A stretch of 64,000 nucleotides of DNA from an uncultured Marvinbryantia sp. (GCF_905201705.1 NZ_CAJKOX010000012.1:31510-95509); one strand, 5' to 3'. Shown: positions 16,603 to 25,735, counted from the first letter of the stretch. The notes: a model not told the origin generated them from the sequence alone. Made by a program: numbers and translations.

Positions 16603-17905
16603 ACGACTGCAAAACCGCCTGCGTATTTTTCTGATTGTCGTTTTTATGGCAATCGTCACGCTGATTCTCTGCTTTTCCTTCCACAGCATCCGGCAGGCGC
16701 AGCAGACTGCCGATATCACTTATATCCAGCGCATAGCGTCTCTTATTATTTATCAACTGGAAGCGGATTCCTCAGAACCGGAAGCACTCCTCGCCGACTA
16801 TGAAAGCGAAATGCACGTTTACAGCCTCCTGACGGACGAAGATGGCTCTGTCCTGTTCCGGAGCGCCCCGGATACCCGCACAGACCCTGATACGCTGTGG
16901 GAAACGGCAGAGAAAAGCATGTCCGCACGGACGACTGACGGGGCCCTGAGCAGTCCCGCCGTTACCGAGCAGAGCGGGTATATGGAGATTTCCGGTGACA
17001 GCGGCGACCACTATCTTGCCATCTGCGCCAGCATTCTCACAAAGTCCCAAAAGCTGCTCTCTCTGATTTTATTTTATGAGGAGCCCTCCGCCGGAAGCCT
17101 GCTGGCAGAACAGGCTCCGGCATACTGCGCCATCTGGCTGCTGGCATTTGCGGGCATTCTGATTGTCAGCCGTTTTCTGCTGCGCAGAGCATTCGCCCCC
17201 ACAGAGCAGGTGCTTAAGGGACAGAAGGACTTTATTGCCGCCGCCTCCCACGAATTAAAATCCCCCCTGGCGGTCATTATGGCAAACGCGGAAGCCATCC
17301 AGGATGCCGGTGAGACCTCCCCGCAGGTGCGGGAGAGCCTTGGCATCATCGACGCGGAATGCACCCGGATGTCCGGACTGATACGTGATATGCTGCTCCT
17401 TGCCGCCTCGGATGCCGACCAGTGGACCCTCCAGAAAACTCTGACGGATGTGGATACGCTGCTGATTACGCTGTATGAAGCCTACGAGCCCGTATGTCTG
17501 AAAAAAAATATCCGTCTGAAGCTGGAGCTGGACGAAAAAAGCTCCCCGCCTCTTTTTACGGACCAGGAGCGTGTTTTCCAGATATTGAGCATCTTTCTGG
17601 ACAACGCAGTCTGTTACTCGCCGGAAAACAGCTCCATTGAAATAAAAACGAGGCAGACCGCCAGAGAATTGATTTTTCTTGTCGCAGATCATGGAAGCGG
17701 CATTGCAGAGAAGGATAAACCGTTTATTTTCAACCGTTTTTACTGCGCCGATAAATCCCGCACCGATAAATCGCATTTCGGTCTGGGACTGAGCATTGCA
17801 AAGGAGCTGTCCGGAATGCTGTCCGGAAAAATATGGTTTGAAGATACGCCCGGCGGCGGAGCGACGTTCTTCCTTTCGCTGCCCTCCGGACAGTCACCTG
17901 CATAG
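16595..17905 (+). CDS. Sensor histidine kinase
   Basis: 436 aa from ATG 16595, with GGAGG just upstream inside the regulator gene. Two membrane helices (about 11-32 and 175-197) frame a ~140-residue extracytoplasmic sensor. HisKA H-box ASHELKSPLAVI (about residue 220), N-box FLDNAVCYSPENSS, G1 box ADHGSGIAEKDKPFIF and G2 region HFGLGLSIAKELSGM are all intact. No HAMP or PAS domain is evident. It forms a translationally coupled pair with the regulator. Confidence 0.93.
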   Translation: MLKRLQNRLRIFLIVVFMAIVTLILCFSFHSIRQAQQTADITYIQRIASLIIYQLEADSSEPEALLADYESEMHVYSLLTDEDGSVLFRSAPDTRTDPDTLWETAEKSMSARTTDGALSSPAVTEQSGYMEISGDSGDHYLAICASILTKSQKLLSLILFYEEPSAGSLLAEQAPAYCAIWLLAFAGILIVSRFLLRRAFAPTEQVLKGQKDFIAAASHELKSPLAVIMANAEAIQDAGETSPQVRESLGIIDAECTRMSGLIRDMLLLAASDADQWTLQKTLTDVDTLLITLYEAYEPVCLKKNIRLKLELDEKSSPPLFTDQERVFQILSIFLDNAVCYSPENSSIEIKTRQTARELIFLVADHGSGIAEKDKPFIFNRFYCADKSRTDKSHFGLGLSIAKELSGMLSGKIWFEDTPGGGATFFLSLPSGQSPA

Positions 17906-17938
17906 CATCATCCGACGGCGATCTTCCGTTTTTAATCA

Positions 17939-18036
17939 GAATATTTCCAACCGCACCGGTGAAAATATTTTTTCCGGACGCCGCAGACGAAACAGAGCAG
18001 GGACAGTTTTATTCTGCCCCTGCTCCTGATTGAATT
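17939..18036 (+). terminator. Hairpins ending the two-component operon
   Basis: AATATTT...AAATATTTTTT (17939-17972) is a weak stem with a T-run. GAGCAGGG (17995-18002) with CCCTGCTC (18018-18025) is a stronger stem followed by an interrupted T-rich tract. They also lie just beyond the convergent permease gene at 18080. Confidence 0.55.
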
Positions 18037-18079
18037 TTTTATCATTTTTAATACGCTCTTTTGAGATCTGTTTTCTTTC

Positions 18080-18985
18080 TTAACCTTTAACCGCACCCAT
18101 CGTAATGCCCTTCGTGAAGTATTTCTGGAAGATCAGGAATACCACGATAATCGGAACCGCCGCCAGCGCAGCGCCTGCCATGATCAGACCGAAGTCTGTG
18201 GAGTTCTCCGCCTGCATACGTGCGATACCAAGGGAAATCGTTGCGTTTTCCGTACTTGAAAGCATGATTAACTGCATGAAGTAATCGTTCCAGGAATTGA
18301 TGAACGTGAAAATCGCCAGCGCGCCGATACCCGGTTTAATCATCGGCAGCGCAATGTTTGTAAAGGTTTTCCACTCGCTCGCGCCGTCGATGCGCGCAGC
18401 TTCCATCATCTCTCCCGGTATCCCCTCCGCGAACTGCTTAATCAGGAATACGCCGAACGGCCAGCCCACAATCGGGAAGATTACCGCCCAGATGGTATTG
18501 TACAGATTCAGCGCCGACATCTCCCGAAGCAACGGAATCAGGATAACCTGTTTCGGCAGCGCCATCGCACAGACAATCAACGAAAACAGCACCGTTCTGC
18601 CGATAAAGCGCTTCTTTGCCAGCGCATAGCCCGCCATAGCCGAAGTCGCGCAGGTAAGGATCATGGACATAACCGCCATAAATATCGTGTTCATCAGCCA
18701 GCGGATAGAAGCCGGAACAGTCGGTCCCGCAAAAGTAATGCCGGTAAACGGAATGCTCAGAGACCAGAGCGGCGCCGTCTGCTTGCTGAACAGCTTTTGA
18801 TAGTTATCCAAAACCCACTCATTGGGTATCCACTGCGGGGTCGTAGAGTTGATTGCTTTTGCCGTCTTAAAGGAGCCGGTAATAATCCAGTAAAGCGGGA
18901 ATGCAAAGGCAATCGCCAGAAGGATGATCACCGCTATCGATATAATCTTATAGCACTTGGTTCGTACTGCCGTCGTCTTATTCAT
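18080..18985 (-). CDS. Sugar ABC permease (MalG-type), sialic-acid locus
   Basis: 301 aa from ATG 18985 (MNKTTAVRTKC), which has GGGGAGG at ideal spacing; the longer reading begins inside the preceding gene. It has six membrane segments, the EAA loop EAARIDGASEWKTFTNIALP (about 190-210) and the family C-terminus YFTKGITMGAVKG. It is the second permease of the importer whose binding protein is encoded at 20066-21322. Assignment to sialic acid or a related amino sugar is by gene neighbourhood only. Confidence 0.9.
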   Translation of the reverse strand: MNKTTAVRTKCYKIISIAVIILLAIAFAFPLYWIITGSFKTAKAINSTTPQWIPNEWVLDNYQKLFSKQTAPLWSLSIPFTGITFAGPTVPASIRWLMNTIFMAVMSMILTCATSAMAGYALAKKRFIGRTVLFSLIVCAMALPKQVILIPLLREMSALNLYNTIWAVIFPIVGWPFGVFLIKQFAEGIPGEMMEAARIDGASEWKTFTNIALPMIKPGIGALAIFTFINSWNDYFMQLIMLSSTENATISLGIARMQAENSTDFGLIMAGAALAAVPIIVVFLIFQKYFTKGITMGAVKG

Positions 18986-19001
18986 TTTCCGTACCTCCCC
19001 T

Positions 19002-19916
19002 CTAATCTGACTGCGCCATCTTAAACTGGACAGCGGAAAGCACAGCAATAATAATCGCCAGGACAACTCCCATCGCATTACCGTAGCCATAGCGATACAG
19101 CTTGAACGCCGTGTGATAGATATAGTACATTATCGTATCTGTGCTGTGGTTCGGACCGCCGCTTGTCAGAAGCTGTATCAGCGCGAAGCACTGGAAGCTG
19201 TTGATCGTCGTGATAACGAGGATGTAAAGCGTGGTCGGCATGATCTGCGGCCATTTAATCTTCCAGAAGCACTGCATCTTATTCGCTCCGTCTACCTCTG
19301 CAGCCTCCACCAGAGACGCGTCCACGTTGTTCAGCGCGGATACATAAAGCACGATCGGCTGTCCCACAGAGGTTGTAAGCAGAATCAGAATAATACATCC
19401 AAGCGCAAATCGTTCATCGCCGAGCCAGTTGATGTTTTTGTCAATCAGTCCCAGGCCCTTGCCGACGTAGTTGAAAATACCATAGTAATTGTTGTACATC
19501 CATTTCCATACAACCGCAACTGCCACGGAACCGGTAACGACCGGAAGATAAAATACGCATCTGAGCAGGGAACACAAGGGCCCCTTCAAATCGTAAATGA
19601 TCGAACTTACCCACAGTGAAAAGATACAGGTTACAGGAACGGAAACTACTACAATAATAATGGTATTCCACAGTGCGCGCAGGAACACGCCGTCCTGGAA
19701 CAGCTCTATATAATTTCCCAGTCCGACAAAGATATCCGCCCGGTTCATTGTAGAATCAAAGAAACTGGTAATCACACACTGAATCATCGGATAAATAACA
19801 AACCCGACAAAAAATATCAGATTCGGCAGCATAAACGCATATCCCGCGATCGTTTCTCTGCGCACCAGCGCTCTGCTCATGCTGTAGCCAGTGTTTTTCT
19901 TTGCTTTACCGGCCAT
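19002..19916 (-). CDS. Sugar ABC permease (MalF/UgpA-type), sialic-acid locus
   Basis: 304 aa from ATG 19916 (MAGKAKKNTGYS), with GGGGGAGG directly upstream. It has six membrane helices starting near residue 25 (AGYAFMLPNLIFFVGFVIYP). The EAA loop is EAAEVDGANKMQCFWKIKWP (about 205-225). It lies 16 bp before the MalG-type gene. No ATPase is encoded in the locus. Confidence 0.9.
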   Translation of the reverse strand: MAGKAKKNTGYSMSRALVRRETIAGYAFMLPNLIFFVGFVIYPMIQCVITSFFDSTMNRADIFVGLGNYIELFQDGVFLRALWNTIIIVVVSVPVTCIFSLWVSSIIYDLKGPLCSLLRCVFYLPVVTGSVAVAVVWKWMYNNYYGIFNYVGKGLGLIDKNINWLGDERFALGCIILILLTTSVGQPIVLYVSALNNVDASLVEAAEVDGANKMQCFWKIKWPQIMPTTLYILVITTINSFQCFALIQLLTSGGPNHSTDTIMYYIYHTAFKLYRYGYGNAMGVVLAIIIAVLSAVQFKMAQSD

Positions 19917-19974
19917 GAAGCCTCCCCCTTTCTCTTTTTGAACCTTCCCCTTCATACGCCACTACATATGAAGA

Positions 19975-20005
19975 CACCCTTCCCGCGCGCAAAGCAGGAA
20001 GGGTG
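19975..20005 (-). promoter_or_regulatory. Intercistronic hairpin between binding-protein and permease genes
   Basis: CACCCTTCC (19975-19983) pairs perfectly with GGAAGGGTG (19997-20005) around a 13-base loop. No T-run follows, so it more likely protects the binding-protein message from 3' decay, or partly attenuates, than fully terminates. Confidence 0.6.
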
Positions 20006-20065
20006 CACGAGTTCAGATAATTATTCCGTTATCAGATGATAACCTTTCCGCATTCACAGTACAGC

Positions 20066-21322
20066 CTACTGTCCTGCTGCTGCGTTTGCCGTGGTCTGGA
20101 ATTCTGCAACTGCGGTAGCAACGTCTGCGCCGGTACCGATCTGCTGCAGCATGTTCCACCATGCGGTACGAGCCTCTGCCCATCCGCCAACTACCTGGTA
20201 GTAGTCGCCCATGTACTGGGTGAAGATAGAGTACTCTGTCATCAGCTCATCGCCCTCGTAGATGTTTCCAAGATCCTTAACCGGCCAGTATGTGGAAGCC
20301 TTTACGCTCTCTGCCGCCATGGATTCATCGTTTGCCATAAAGTCAATGAAAGTCTTCGCTGCTGCGATCTTCGCCTCGTCGCCGTTGTTGAAGATACCGA
20401 AGCCCCAGATACCGCCGCAAAGCTGCGGTTCGCCGCTCTCAGACGGGAATGCCATCGGAAGCGCATCAAACTCCATAAGCTCAGCATTGTTCTTTTCCTG
20501 TGCAACGTTCCAGCAGAATGCCATCGCCAGTGTGCCGTTGCAGAAGAGCTGGATCTCATCGCCGCCTGCGATGGATGCGTCAAAGTTGATGCCGTCCATG
20601 CCAGCCAGAAGCTCAAGAGCCTTGATGTTCTCTTCGCTGTCCAGTGTGTAAGCGGTGTGCTCTGCGTTTGTGAAGGTGCCGCCGTACAGGTTGTTTACCA
20701 GTGCGCGTGTACCCTGGTCTCCGCCCTGTCCGCTGCAGTATACTGCGCCAACCGGATCCTGTCCGCTCTCATAAACTGCCTTTACAGCGTTGATGAAGCC
20801 TTCGGTTGTCCAGGTGCGTGTTTCCTCATCGAGATACTGAAGAGCGTCTGCTGCTTCAAATACGTCTCTGTTGATCGCCATGGTGTGAGCTGTCATGCAA
20901 AGCGGATACTCATAGAATACGCCGTCGTTGCTCTGGCACGCTGCTTCTACGGAATCGTAGATCGCTTCTTTTGCTTCGTCTGTCCAGAGGTCCGCCAGGT
21001 CTACCATAAGCCCCTTTGCGCCCCAGTTTGCAACCAGACGCTCCGGTCCTTCAAATACGATATCCGGTGCCTGTCCGCCTTCGATCGCGGTGTTGATCTG
21101 GTCGTCGCCGTTGGTGTAATCAAGATATTCGATCTTTACGCTGATCTCCGGATGCGCCTCGTTGAATTTTGCTACCAGGCCGTCCATTACTTCTGCGTTG
21201 CCCCAATCACCAACCGGATAGGTCCACATTGTGATTTCTGTTGTTTCTCCTTCAGCAAATGCAGTCGCAGATAATGCCATCGTTCCAACAAGTGCAAGTG
21301 CTAAGATCCTACGGAATTTCAT
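20066..21322 (-). CDS. Extracellular solute-binding protein of the sialic-acid locus
   Basis: 418 aa, family 1 binding protein. The signal peptide (ILALALVGTMALSATAFA-EG) ends in a type I AxA site; there is no lipobox. The mature start TEITMWTYPVGDWGNAEVMD is characteristic of sugar-binding proteins. Ligand-cleft regions are rich in Trp and Tyr (CGGIWGFGIFNNGDE, WPVKDLGNIYEGDE). It has its own promoter downstream of nanA-nanK-nanE-esterase, so its expression can be set apart from the catabolic genes. A sialic acid ligand is inferred from context. Confidence 0.87.
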   Translation of the reverse strand: MKFRRILALALVGTMALSATAFAEGETTEITMWTYPVGDWGNAEVMDGLVAKFNEAHPEISVKIEYLDYTNGDDQINTAIEGGQAPDIVFEGPERLVANWGAKGLMVDLADLWTDEAKEAIYDSVEAACQSNDGVFYEYPLCMTAHTMAINRDVFEAADALQYLDEETRTWTTEGFINAVKAVYESGQDPVGAVYCSGQGGDQGTRALVNNLYGGTFTNAEHTAYTLDSEENIKALELLAGMDGINFDASIAGGDEIQLFCNGTLAMAFCWNVAQEKNNAELMEFDALPMAFPSESGEPQLCGGIWGFGIFNNGDEAKIAAAKTFIDFMANDESMAAESVKASTYWPVKDLGNIYEGDELMTEYSIFTQYMGDYYQVVGGWAEARTAWWNMLQQIGTGADVATAVAEFQTTANAAAGQ

Positions 21323-21347
21323 ATTTAACGCCCTCCTTTAATTATTA

Positions 21348-21446
21348 GAATGAACAGGTCTTAGCCTGTTCATTCTTTATAAATGTTGTACCCTTATTCT
21401 ACATTTCTTTAGGCAATTTGTCAATATGTTTTTGAAAATATTTTCA
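21348..21446 (-). promoter_or_regulatory. Promoter, leader hairpin and palindrome upstream of the binding-protein gene
   Basis: Minus strand: TTGACA (21419-21424), 17-base spacer, TAGAAT (21396-21401). In the transcribed leader GAATGAACAGG (21348-21358) pairs perfectly with CCTGTTCATTC (21365-21375), an 11-bp stem that ends about 15 bases before the AGGAGG site. Upstream of the -35 lies the perfect palindrome TGAAAATATTTTCA (21433-21446), whose GAAAAT/ATTTTC arms recur at 24739-24751 in front of nanA; it is a candidate site for the RpiR regulator. Confidence 0.65.
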
Positions 21447-21469
21447 TTTTTTCATTTTCTGAAAAATTT

Positions 21470-22111
21470 TTACATAATCGTGGGAATTATTTTCAAAAGC
21501 GCCTGTGCAAGCTGTCTGTGCCCATCTTCCGTCAAATGCATGAAATCAACCTGGTTCGGTCCTGCAGATACCACCTGGTTCGCATCCAGGTAATGACAGC
21601 CCATCATTTTGGCGATCTGCTCATATTGCGCAGCAAGCCCTTCAGACTTCTTGGCACAGCCTCTTCCCATCGTCTGCGCCACCTCGGTGTCCGCATATTC
21701 TCTGCCGATATTCTGCGGCGTTACCACCAGGATATTTGGTTTTCCATCACGCCAGCAGTCCGTCGTGGCGATCGCTTTTGCGATCAGGCGCTTCAGTCCG
21801 AGCGCGATACACGCCGCCGAGGAGCCGAACCGTTCCTTTGTATCGTTCGTTCCCAGCATAATGATCAGCAGATCCACCGGCTCATGGCTCATCAGGCAGG
21901 GATAAATGTAATCCAGACCGTTCAGCCCCTCGTGGATCGGATCGGTAAAGCAGGTCGTCCGCCCGCTCAATCCCTCTTCGAGCACAAGGTAATCGTCGCC
22001 AAGTCCCTTCTGCAAAAGGCATGTCCAGCGCTGCGTCTCGTCAAATCTGCCGTTGTTTTCCGCACAGTAGCCATGCGTATTGGAATCCCCAAAGCAAACA
22101 ATATGTTTCAT
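21470..22111 (-). CDS. SGNH/GDSL hydrolase, candidate sialate O-acetylesterase
   Basis: 213 aa from ATG 22111 (MKHIVCFGDSNTHGY), with GGAGG upstream. Block I GDSNTHG (about 8-14) carries the catalytic Ser; block III is LGTND (about 88-92), and block V DFMHLTEDGH (about 192-201) supplies the Asp-His pair. No signal peptide is present, so it acts in the cytoplasm. Its ATG begins one base after the NanE stop, so it is in the nan operon. Removal of O-acetyl groups from imported sialic acid is the obvious role in this setting (inference); the SGNH fold alone does not fix the substrate. Confidence 0.8.
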   Translation of the reverse strand: MKHIVCFGDSNTHGYCAENNGRFDETQRWTCLLQKGLGDDYLVLEEGLSGRTTCFTDPIHEGLNGLDYIYPCLMSHEPVDLLIIMLGTNDTKERFGSSAACIALGLKRLIAKAIATTDCWRDGKPNILVVTPQNIGREYADTEVAQTMGRGCAKKSEGLAAQYEQIAKMMGCHYLDANQVVSAGPNQVDFMHLTEDGHRQLAQALLKIIPTIM

Positions 22112-22112
22112 C

Positions 22113-22811
22113 TTATCTTGCCTCCACAGCACTGATAAATCTCTGCGCGATCTCAAGCGGTCTGGTGATTGCCCCGCCAACTACCACAGCGAACGCCCCG
22201 GCGTCGAGCATCTTAACCGCCTGCTCCGGTGAATGTATCCTTCCCTCTCCGATCACAGGGATATCCAGCGCTGCAGAAAGCTCTTTCACCAGCTCGTAGT
22301 TCGGTCCGTCCGTCTTTTCGGTATAACTGGTATAGCCGTTCATCGTCGTTCCAACGATATCCATGCCAAGCTTCCATGCGCGCACACCCTCTTCATAGGT
22401 AGAAATGTCCGCCATCAGGATCGCTTCCGGATATTTTGCACGCACCTCCGTTATAAACTCACTGATAGTCTTCCCGTCGCCGCGCTTCTGATCGGTGCAG
22501 TCCAGGGCGATAATGTCGGAGCCTGCCGCCACAAGGTCATCCACCTCTTTCATGGTCGGCGTGATATAGCTTTCAAATCCCTCATACTGTATTTTCACAA
22601 GCCCGATCACCGGCAGCCCGGTTTCTTCCTTGATTGCAACCACGTCACGGATACTGCTGGTGCGGATCATCGGAGTGCCCGCCCGCTTTGCGGCTCTCGC
22701 CATCAGATACATGATGGATTTCTCTTCCACATAAAGCGGCTCGCCCGGCACTGCCTGGCAGGACACGATCACTTTTCCCTTCATCTTCGCAAAGAGTTCT
22801 TCTTTATTCAC
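22113..22811 (-). CDS. nanE: N-acetylmannosamine-6-phosphate 2-epimerase
   Basis: Converts ManNAc-6-P to GlcNAc-6-P in sialic acid breakdown. 232 aa with a GTG start at 22811 (preceded by GGGAGGG); longer readings have no ribosome site and overlap nanK. TIM-barrel landmarks are VIVSCQAVPGEPLY (about 10-24), VIGLVKIQYEG (about 67-77; the active-site Lys region), ALDCTDQKR (about 104-112), GTTMNGYTSYT and VIGEGRIHSPEQAVKMLDAG. The adjoining nanK and nanA genes support the call. Confidence 0.94.
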   Translation of the reverse strand: MNKEELFAKMKGKVIVSCQAVPGEPLYVEEKSIMYLMARAAKRAGTPMIRTSSIRDVVAIKEETGLPVIGLVKIQYEGFESYITPTMKEVDDLVAAGSDIIALDCTDQKRGDGKTISEFITEVRAKYPEAILMADISTYEEGVRAWKLGMDIVGTTMNGYTSYTEKTDGPNYELVKELSAALDIPVIGEGRIHSPEQAVKMLDAGAFAVVVGGAITRPLEIAQRFISAVEAR

Positions 22812-22824
22812 AAAATTTCCCTCC

Positions 22825-23709
22825 CTATCTTTTCTCATGCAGCACGGATGCGCCGAGCATCCCCGCGCGATTTCCAAGCTCCGCTTTTTTCAGCTCCACG
22901 CCGCGGAAGCTCGGTATCGTATTCCTGTATAACCGTTCTTTGATTTTTTCCAGCACGCAGGGCTGCTCCATCACACCGCCGCCCAGGATAATGCCTCCGG
23001 GGTTCAGCATATGAATGATCGTGATAAGACCGTAGACGATCTCACCGATCCATTCATCGATGACCGCCGCCACCTCCGGCTCTTCTTTTCTTTCAAAAAC
23101 AAGACGCCCGTTCGAAAGCGACTCATCCAGCGCCCTTGCGCGCTCCACCAGCGCAGTGGCGGAAGCGTACTTTTCATAGCAGCCGGAGAAAAAATCTTTT
23201 TCCGGATCGCGATCCTCCGGGTGCGTGACTAACGCCCCGAATTCTCCGGCAGAAAAGCTGCTGCCTGAGTACAGCTTTCCGCCGAGAAACAGCGCCCCGC
23301 CAACGCCGGTTCCGTAGGTAAGGCAGGCAAAATCACGCATTCCTCTGCCTGCGCCGAACACCGCCTCGCCGAGCGCCGCCGCATTCACATCGTTTTCCAC
23401 GGCGGTCGGAAGCTGGAATTTTTCTTCCATCATATCCTTCAGGCGCATACCTGTATAGCCTGGAATATTTTCGTTTGCCCAGATAATGCTTCCCTGCACC
23501 GGGTTCACCTGTCCCGCCGTGCTGATGCCGATCCTTGAAAACGCGTGCTCCCTCCGGTATCCTTCGATGATCTCCTGCGCGCGCGCTGCGACATGCGCGC
23601 CCCCAAGCTTCGCCTCTGTGGGAAATTCTTTGAGAGCGCTTAAATTTCCGTTCTCACAGATACCGGCTTTGATCGCCGTCCCGCCGATATCCAACACACA
23701 GATTTTCAT
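22825..23709 (-). CDS. nanK: ROK-family kinase, N-acetylmannosamine kinase candidate
   Basis: 294 aa. The ATP-binding start VLDIGGTAIKAGI (4-16), the sugar-site ENDVNAAALGEAVFG (about 102-116) and the phosphate motif YGTGVGGALFLGG are intact. The zinc-binding CxCGxxGC motif of many ROK kinases is missing: after GEFGALVTH the sequence goes to DRDPEKDFFSGCYEKYASAT. This occurs in several Firmicute ROK sugar kinases. Position between nanA (49 bp upstream) and nanE (13 bp downstream) indicates phosphorylation of ManNAc to ManNAc-6-P. Confidence 0.88.
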   Translation of the reverse strand: MKICVLDIGGTAIKAGICENGNLSALKEFPTEAKLGGAHVAARAQEIIEGYRREHAFSRIGISTAGQVNPVQGSIIWANENIPGYTGMRLKDMMEEKFQLPTAVENDVNAAALGEAVFGAGRGMRDFACLTYGTGVGGALFLGGKLYSGSSFSAGEFGALVTHPEDRDPEKDFFSGCYEKYASATALVERARALDESLSNGRLVFERKEEPEVAAVIDEWIGEIVYGLITIIHMLNPGGIILGGGVMEQPCVLEKIKERLYRNTIPSFRGVELKKAELGNRAGMLGASVLHEKR

Positions 23710-23757
23710 GTTTCCCTCCTCTGCCGCGGTTCCGCCGCATTGCCGCAGTTCGCAGCC

Positions 23758-24675
23758 TCAGCAGAATTTCGCGATCGCTTCGTCGATCATCTTCGCGCAC
23801 TTTTCTACCTGCGGCATATCCTCCGGGATCAGAGACGGAAGCGGTTTACGCACGCCGCCAAGCTCCAGACCGTCGCGTATCTTCATGACCTCTTTCATCA
23901 CCGCATACAGGTTGCCGTGGCACGCGCACATCGCATAGATGATCGCATCCGCCGCGTTCTGTACATCCTGCGCCTCTTTGATCCTGCCGGCGTCCACCAG
24001 CTCCTTGATCTTCAGATACAGCTCTGGCATTACCCCGTAGGTTCCGCCGATTCCGCCGTCCGCACCGATCGCAAGACCGGAAACAAGCTGCTCATCGGGA
24101 CCGTTGAACACGATAAAGCCCTCGCCGCCTTCCATCTTGAACATCTGGATATCCTGCGTCGGCATGGAGCTGTTCTTTACGGCAACTACTCTCGGATTTT
24201 TTCTCATTTCCTTAAAAAGCGGCATCGTCAGCGCCACGCCCGCGAGCTGCGGGATATTATAGATCACAAAATCCGTGTTCGGAGCCGCCGCGGAAATGTC
24301 ATTCCAGTACTGCGCGATCGCATGCTCCGGCAGATGGAAATAAATCGGCGGGATCGCCGCGATCGCATCCACCCCAAGGCTCTCCGCATGTCTTGCCAGC
24401 TCCTGGCTCTCTGCCGTATTGTTGCAGGCAACGTGCGCGATAACTGTCAGCTTACCCTCCGCCGCTTTCATCACGTGCTCCAGCGTCAGCTTTCTGTCAG
24501 CAACCGTCTGATAGATGCACTCTCCCGAAGAACCGCCTACATAAACGCCCTTTACGCCCTTTTTTACAAGATGGCGTGTCAGCGCCTCCACCCGTTCTCC
24601 GTCTACCTCTCCGTTCTCATCATAGCAGGCATAAAATGCCGGAATGATGCCCTGGTACTTCTCCGCTTTGCTCAT
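23758..24675 (-). CDS. nanA: N-acetylneuraminate lyase (DHDPS/NAL family)
   Basis: Class I aldolase that splits sialic acid to ManNAc and pyruvate. 305 aa, the usual NanA length. The pyruvate-binding loop GGSSGECIYQT (about 47-57), catalytic Tyr in YNIPQLAGVALT (about 138) and Schiff-base Lys in VVAVKNSS (about 166) are in place, as is FNGPDEQLVSGLAIGADG (about 190-207). First gene of the nanA-nanK-nanE-esterase operon, divergent from the RpiR regulator. Other pyruvate aldolases share this fold, but the neighbours make NanA the best reading. Confidence 0.92.
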   Translation of the reverse strand: MSKAEKYQGIIPAFYACYDENGEVDGERVEALTRHLVKKGVKGVYVGGSSGECIYQTVADRKLTLEHVMKAAEGKLTVIAHVACNNTAESQELARHAESLGVDAIAAIPPIYFHLPEHAIAQYWNDISAAAPNTDFVIYNIPQLAGVALTMPLFKEMRKNPRVVAVKNSSMPTQDIQMFKMEGGEGFIVFNGPDEQLVSGLAIGADGGIGGTYGVMPELYLKIKELVDAGRIKEAQDVQNAADAIIYAMCACHGNLYAVMKEVMKIRDGLELGGVRKPLPSLIPEDMPQVEKCAKMIDEAIAKFC

Positions 24676-24724
24676 ACTATCCCTTCCTTTCTTTATTTTG
24701 GGACATGCCGTCCCAGCTATTTTT

Positions 24725-24830
24725 ATTATACTCTACCGGAAAATTATTTTCAATAAAATTGTTCCTGAAATTCCATTTCATTTTTAGTTTATAACCTTTA
24801 CTTGCAGAGGAAGCATTTTTACTTTATAAT
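24725..24830. promoter_or_regulatory. Divergent nanA / RpiR promoters with inverted repeats
   Basis: Minus strand (nanA): TTGAAA (24748-24753), 17 bases, TATAAT (24725-24730). Plus strand (regulator): TTGCAG (24802-24807), 17 bases, TATAAT (24825-24830). GAAAAT-T-ATTTTC (24739-24751) overlaps the nanA -35 and TGAAAT-TCC-ATTTCA (24766-24780) lies between the promoters. Both are likely operators of the RpiR protein. A small stem, GGGAC/GTCCC at 24700-24714, is in the nanA leader. Confidence 0.65.
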
Positions 24831-24875
24831 AGTAGGAAATACTAAACGGAAAAATCTTACGAAAGGAGGTTTTCT

Positions 24876-25733
24876 ATGTCTGTTAATATCCTGGATTATA
24901 TCACGGAGCAATATCCCTCATTCACCCGCTCCGGCAAAAAGCTGGCTGATTATATTTTTGCAAACACCACGGAAACGCAGTATCTTTCCATTTCAGCGCT
25001 TGCGGAAAAAAGCGGGGTTTCGGAAGCTACCATCACACGTTTCTGCCACAAGCTCGGTTTAGCGGGTTACAACGACTTCAAGCTTGCGATCGCAAAATCA
25101 GACCGCGTGACGGATATGGGCGAGCCGTCCGGCACCCCCTCCACGATCACCTCGCAGGACAGCCTTTCCAGTATCTTCCAGAAGCTGCTGTCTGCAAATA
25201 TCCTGTCTCTCACAGAGACCTTTGATCTGCTGGACGAAAAGGCAATTTCGAAAGCGGTCGATCTGCTCTACGATGCGCGCCACGTTTACTGCTTCGGGCA
25301 TGGAAGCAGTTCTGTGATGGCAATGGAAGCATGGGCGCGGTTCAGCACGGCGTCCACGCAGTTCATCCACATCGCGGATTCCCATATGCAGATGCTTTCC
25401 ACTGCGCTCGCCACCCCGCAGGATGTGATTTTATTTTTCTCTTACTCCGGCGCCACCCGCGACATGGAGGACATTATGAACGTCGCGCACCAGCGCAAAA
25501 TTCCCGTGATCCTGGTCACACACTTTCCAAAATCGCAGGCTGCCGCCTTTGCCGACGTCATCCTGCTGTGCGGCTACAACGAAAGCCCGCTCCAATCCGG
25601 CTCCATCGCGGCAAGGATGGGGCAGATGCTCATCATCGACTGTCTGTTCCACGGCTTCTGCCTGAAAAGCCCCGGATACTATGCGTCCGCAAAGGCGACC
25701 GCCGCGGAAGCAATCGCAAAAAAACTGCTGTAA
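24876..25733 (+). CDS. RpiR-family regulator (HTH + SIS), NanR candidate
   Basis: 285 aa. The N-terminal RpiR helix-turn-helix (about 1-77) contains YLSISALAEKSGVSEATITRFCHKLGLAGY, split here as STISALAEKSG-like and SEATITRFCHKLG motifs. A SIS sugar-phosphate-binding domain follows (about 120-260: VYCFGHGSSSVMAMEAW, ILFFSYSGATRDMEDI). AAAGGAGG precedes the ATG. Divergent from nanA, so it probably senses ManNAc-6-P or GlcNAc-6-P and controls the nan genes (inference from family practice). Confidence 0.9.
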   Translation: MSVNILDYITEQYPSFTRSGKKLADYIFANTTETQYLSISALAEKSGVSEATITRFCHKLGLAGYNDFKLAIAKSDRVTDMGEPSGTPSTITSQDSLSSIFQKLLSANILSLTETFDLLDEKAISKAVDLLYDARHVYCFGHGSSSVMAMEAWARFSTASTQFIHIADSHMQMLSTALATPQDVILFFSYSGATRDMEDIMNVAHQRKIPVILVTHFPKSQAAAFADVILLCGYNESPLQSGSIAARMGQMLIIDCLFHGFCLKSPGYYASAKATAAEAIAKKLL

Positions 25734-25735
25734 AA

